Below, piece by piece: positions 4,569 to 5,898 of a stretch of 5,898 nucleotides of DNA. Below the pieces are notes generated by a model, which saw only the letters and a list, made by a program, of their open reading frames with translations, ran no database searches and was not told the origin of the DNA. The stretch's first letter is position 1. Each line of letters starts with the position of its first letter. This stretch comes from RGIG250 sp045616885 (lineage in GTDB: Bacteria > Bacillota > Negativicutes > Selenomonadales > Selenomonadaceae), in the NCBI GenBank assembly GCA_045616885.1, contig JAZLHS010000042.1, positions 1 to 5,898 on the forward strand, read 5' to 3'. Made by a program: the position numbers and the translations under genes.

Positions 4569-5131
4569 TTTGCCACCCCGTTCAAAATTGCCTGGACTTC
4601 ATGCTCAAAACGCTTATTTAACATCTGCTGTGCCCGTTCTTCGATAAATCCGCTGACCGTCTCACTGCCAAGCATCTGCGGAACAGACGGACCAAATTTC
4701 TGATTGATTGGCAGGCTTGCCTTGGTCTCGCGGGTAAATATCCCTGTATGGCCGCTTTTCATAGTCGCAAGGAAAGCATGGGCGATACGCCCGCCGCCAT
4801 CCTGGCGCACCTGCACATATACAGGATTTTTAGGCCGTCGTTTAGGCACACTTTTCGGCTTGTGTGTAAAATACGACAAGGGCATGACGGCACCTTTGCT
4901 TGTCAGCTTCGCTTGCAGATTGCCTGGCGTCGCTTTAGAAACCTTGTCCCAGGCTCGCCGTACATAGGCCTGCTTGACAGTATATTCCTTTTTTACCTGC
5001 TTCCATGCTTCCGTTTTTGCCGCCGCTGCCGCCCGGTTTATCGCTCTGGCCGCCGCCCTCGGTACCGCATTCGGAATATGGGCAAGCAGCTTCTGCGCCT
5101 CAGCTATACCCTTTTCATCAATCGTTATCAT
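4565..5131 (-). CDS. minor tail protein Z family (lambda gpZ-like)
   Basis: The 188-residue protein has the family's N-terminal Ala-rich helices (VPRAAARAINRAAAAAKTEA), then a basic region at about 40-105 (VKKEYTVKQAYVRRAWDKVS, HKPKSVPKRRPKNPVYVQVR) and the recognisable C-terminal block KASLPINQKFGPSVPQMLGS followed by a helix. Length is near that of lambda gpZ (192). In lambda, gpZ is needed at the tail completion step, where the head-proximal end connects. The ATG overlaps the previous stop by 4 nt, and AAGGGG lies about 9 nt upstream. It sits between the connector and the gpU-slot gene, exactly as in lambda (FII-Z-U). Confidence 0.85.
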   Translation of the reverse strand: MITIDEKGIAEAQKLLAHIPNAVPRAAARAINRAAAAAKTEAWKQVKKEYTVKQAYVRRAWDKVSKATPGNLQAKLTSKGAVMPLSYFTHKPKSVPKRRPKNPVYVQVRQDGGGRIAHAFLATMKSGHTGIFTRETKASLPINQKFGPSVPQMLGSETVSGFIEERAQQMLNKRFEHEVQAILNGVAK

Positions 5132-5451
5132 GAACGGTTCCCCTTCAGCTCTATGGTAAGCATCCCCATATCATCTGTGCACTCATCAACAAAGTACGAT
5201 ACCCCGTCAAGCAGGAATATCTCATCCCTGACAGGGACTTCGGTGAGTGAAGATGTAGGAACATGTACAACAACACCGCCTTCATAAACGCCCTCATAAG
5301 TTGCGCCAATACGGAAAGAACGCTCGCGGAGGTTCAACCCCTGTACTACTGCAAGACAGACAGTACCGTTAAGATTATGCTCCTCCGCGAGCTCATCCGT
5401 ATTCATGAAGGTATGGTTATTGTCATACGCTATCATGTCTTTAAGGCTCAT
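5128..5451 (-). CDS. small head-tail connector protein (Gifsy-2 / lambda FII-like)
   Basis: The 107-residue protein begins MSLKDMIAYDNNHTFMNTDE and continues with LAEEHNLNGTVCLAVVQGLN. This is the opening of the small phage protein family sometimes named after Gifsy-2 and oddly labelled an ATP-binding sugar transporter in databases. A strand-rich middle and the end VSYFVDECTDDMGMLTIELK complete the fold. The position, after the decoration protein and before the Z-family protein, is that of lambda FII, which joins head to tail. Start and stop both overlap neighbours (1 nt with the decoration gene, TGATG; 4 nt with the Z gene). The sugar-transporter label should be ignored. Confidence 0.7.
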   Translation of the reverse strand: MSLKDMIAYDNNHTFMNTDELAEEHNLNGTVCLAVVQGLNLRERSFRIGATYEGVYEGGVVVHVPTSSLTEVPVRDEIFLLDGVSYFVDECTDDMGMLTIELKGNRS

Positions 5452-5807
5452 CAGCCGATCTTTACCTTTACCTTAGAGCCAGTAACTGCCATTGCTTCAA
5501 CCGCAATACCGGCAAAGGCATTAGTTGCAGGCGTGTTGTCTCCGCTCCCGTCAGAAAGCGTAAGCTCCTGATTGGTATCGTCCCAATAGAGCTTGTCCCC
5601 TACTGAAATTGCATTAGTATTATCAGCCGGGAGTTCCCACACACCACAAAGATCTACATTTACGATTGTATTAGCTTCAGCACTGGCGCAAGCAATACCT
5701 ATGGCATTAAGGCCAAGCGGAACTACGCCATGATAAGCCGTATCGGCTGTAACGGTTACGGGAATACTCTTCCCAATCTGTACATATTCTGCTTTTGCTG
5801 CTGTCAT
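5451..5807 (-). CDS. capsid decoration (cement) protein, DUF2190-like
   Basis: The protein resembles DUF2190 capsid cement proteins. Short strands alternate with Gly, Ala and Asn, as in KAEYVQIGKSIPVTVTADTA and NTIVNVDLCGVWELPADNTN, then the typical GDKLYWDDTNQELTLSDGSG segment and an end of the form FAGIAVEAMAVTGSKVKVKIG. Such proteins sit on the outer shell and stabilise it. I place the start at ATG 5807 because AGGAGG (5822-5817) is then 9 nt away; an in-frame ATG at 5813 has only 3 nt. Choosing 5813 adds two residues (120 versus 118). It follows the probable capsid gene by 18 nt, which fits the E-D pairing seen in many phages. Confidence 0.8.
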   Translation of the reverse strand: MTAAKAEYVQIGKSIPVTVTADTAYHGVVPLGLNAIGIACASAEANTIVNVDLCGVWELPADNTNAISVGDKLYWDDTNQELTLSDGSGDNTPATNAFAGIAVEAMAVTGSKVKVKIG

Positions 5808-5825
5808 TATCATTTACCTCCTGTC

Positions 5826-5898
5826 TTACACTCCTGTAGATTTATAAAGTCCGCGGAAATCAAGCAGATTTACGCCGACATCCATATAGATGCGGTAC
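5826..5898 (-). CDS. probable major capsid protein, C-terminal end (runs off right edge)
   Basis: Only the last 23 codons are in the window, ending in TAA at 5828-5826: YRIYMDVGVNLLDFRGLYKS then TGV. This frame is the only one open to the edge with a stop at the right distance before the next ribosome binding site. The gene directly upstream of a decoration protein is usually the major head subunit, and a short strand ending near the C-terminus is common in HK97-fold capsids. The identification rests on position; the fragment is too short to assign a family. Confidence 0.5.
   Translation of the reverse strand, partial: YRIYMDVGVNLLDFRGLYKSTGV

Noticed and set aside
4748..5287. Plus-strand open frame of 179 codons
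   Set aside because: It is the reverse shadow of the Z-family and connector genes, with no start signal or plausible protein composition.
1..5898. CRISPR arrays, tRNA or rRNA genes, insertion sequences, integrase and attachment sites
   Set aside because: None seen: no regular direct repeats, no tRNA-like cloverleaf, no transposase-like or integrase-like protein in any frame.

Overview
The window is part of a prophage or phage structural operon of a contractile-tailed (myovirus-type) phage of a low- to mid-GC bacterium with strong GGAGG-type ribosome binding sites. This suggests Bacillota, possibly a diderm lineage such as Negativicutes, but the host cannot be fixed from this sequence. All structural genes lie on the minus strand and read from high to low coordinates. 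They are tightly packed, with 1-4 nt overlaps.

In transcription order they are: the last 23 codons of a probable major capsid protein (5826-5898); a DUF2190-type capsid decoration protein (5451-5807); a small head-tail connector of the Gifsy-2/lambda FII type (5128-5451); a minor tail Z-family protein (4565-5131); a protein in the tail-terminator (gpU) slot (4095-4568); an unknown 95-residue protein (3795-4082); the tail sheath (2335-3795); the tail tube (1796-2314); a YjcQ-like winged-helix protein (1381-1737); and a tail assembly chaperone (1107-1376). The chaperone carries a -1 slippery heptamer and a 57-codon alternative-frame extension ending at 949. This is the lambda order E-D-FII-Z-U-V-G/GT-H with a sheath gene added.

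Below about 1030 the DNA becomes visibly AT-rich and the layout changes. Between the chaperone and the tape measure protein (TMP) there are two copies of one arrangement: a minus-strand TMP start, and diverging from it on the plus strand a small two-helix membrane protein with its own extended -10 promoter and nearby terminator. The copy nearest the chaperone has a broken TMP relic (738 to about 470, frameshifted and truncated) and a 68-residue membrane protein (797-1003). The second copy has a 66-residue membrane protein (164-364) and a new TMP start at 106 that runs off the left edge. The two TMP N-termini align without gaps. The divergent regions between each TMP and its partner are 58 and 57 nt long and alike.

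I read this as a TMP/membrane-protein cassette that was replaced, leaving the old pair behind. The position matches that of the HK97 gp15 superinfection-exclusion moron, between chaperone and TMP. The hypothesis is that each membrane protein is expressed from the prophage and blocks DNA entry by phages carrying the matching TMP. The duplicated layout is seen directly; the exclusion function is inference.
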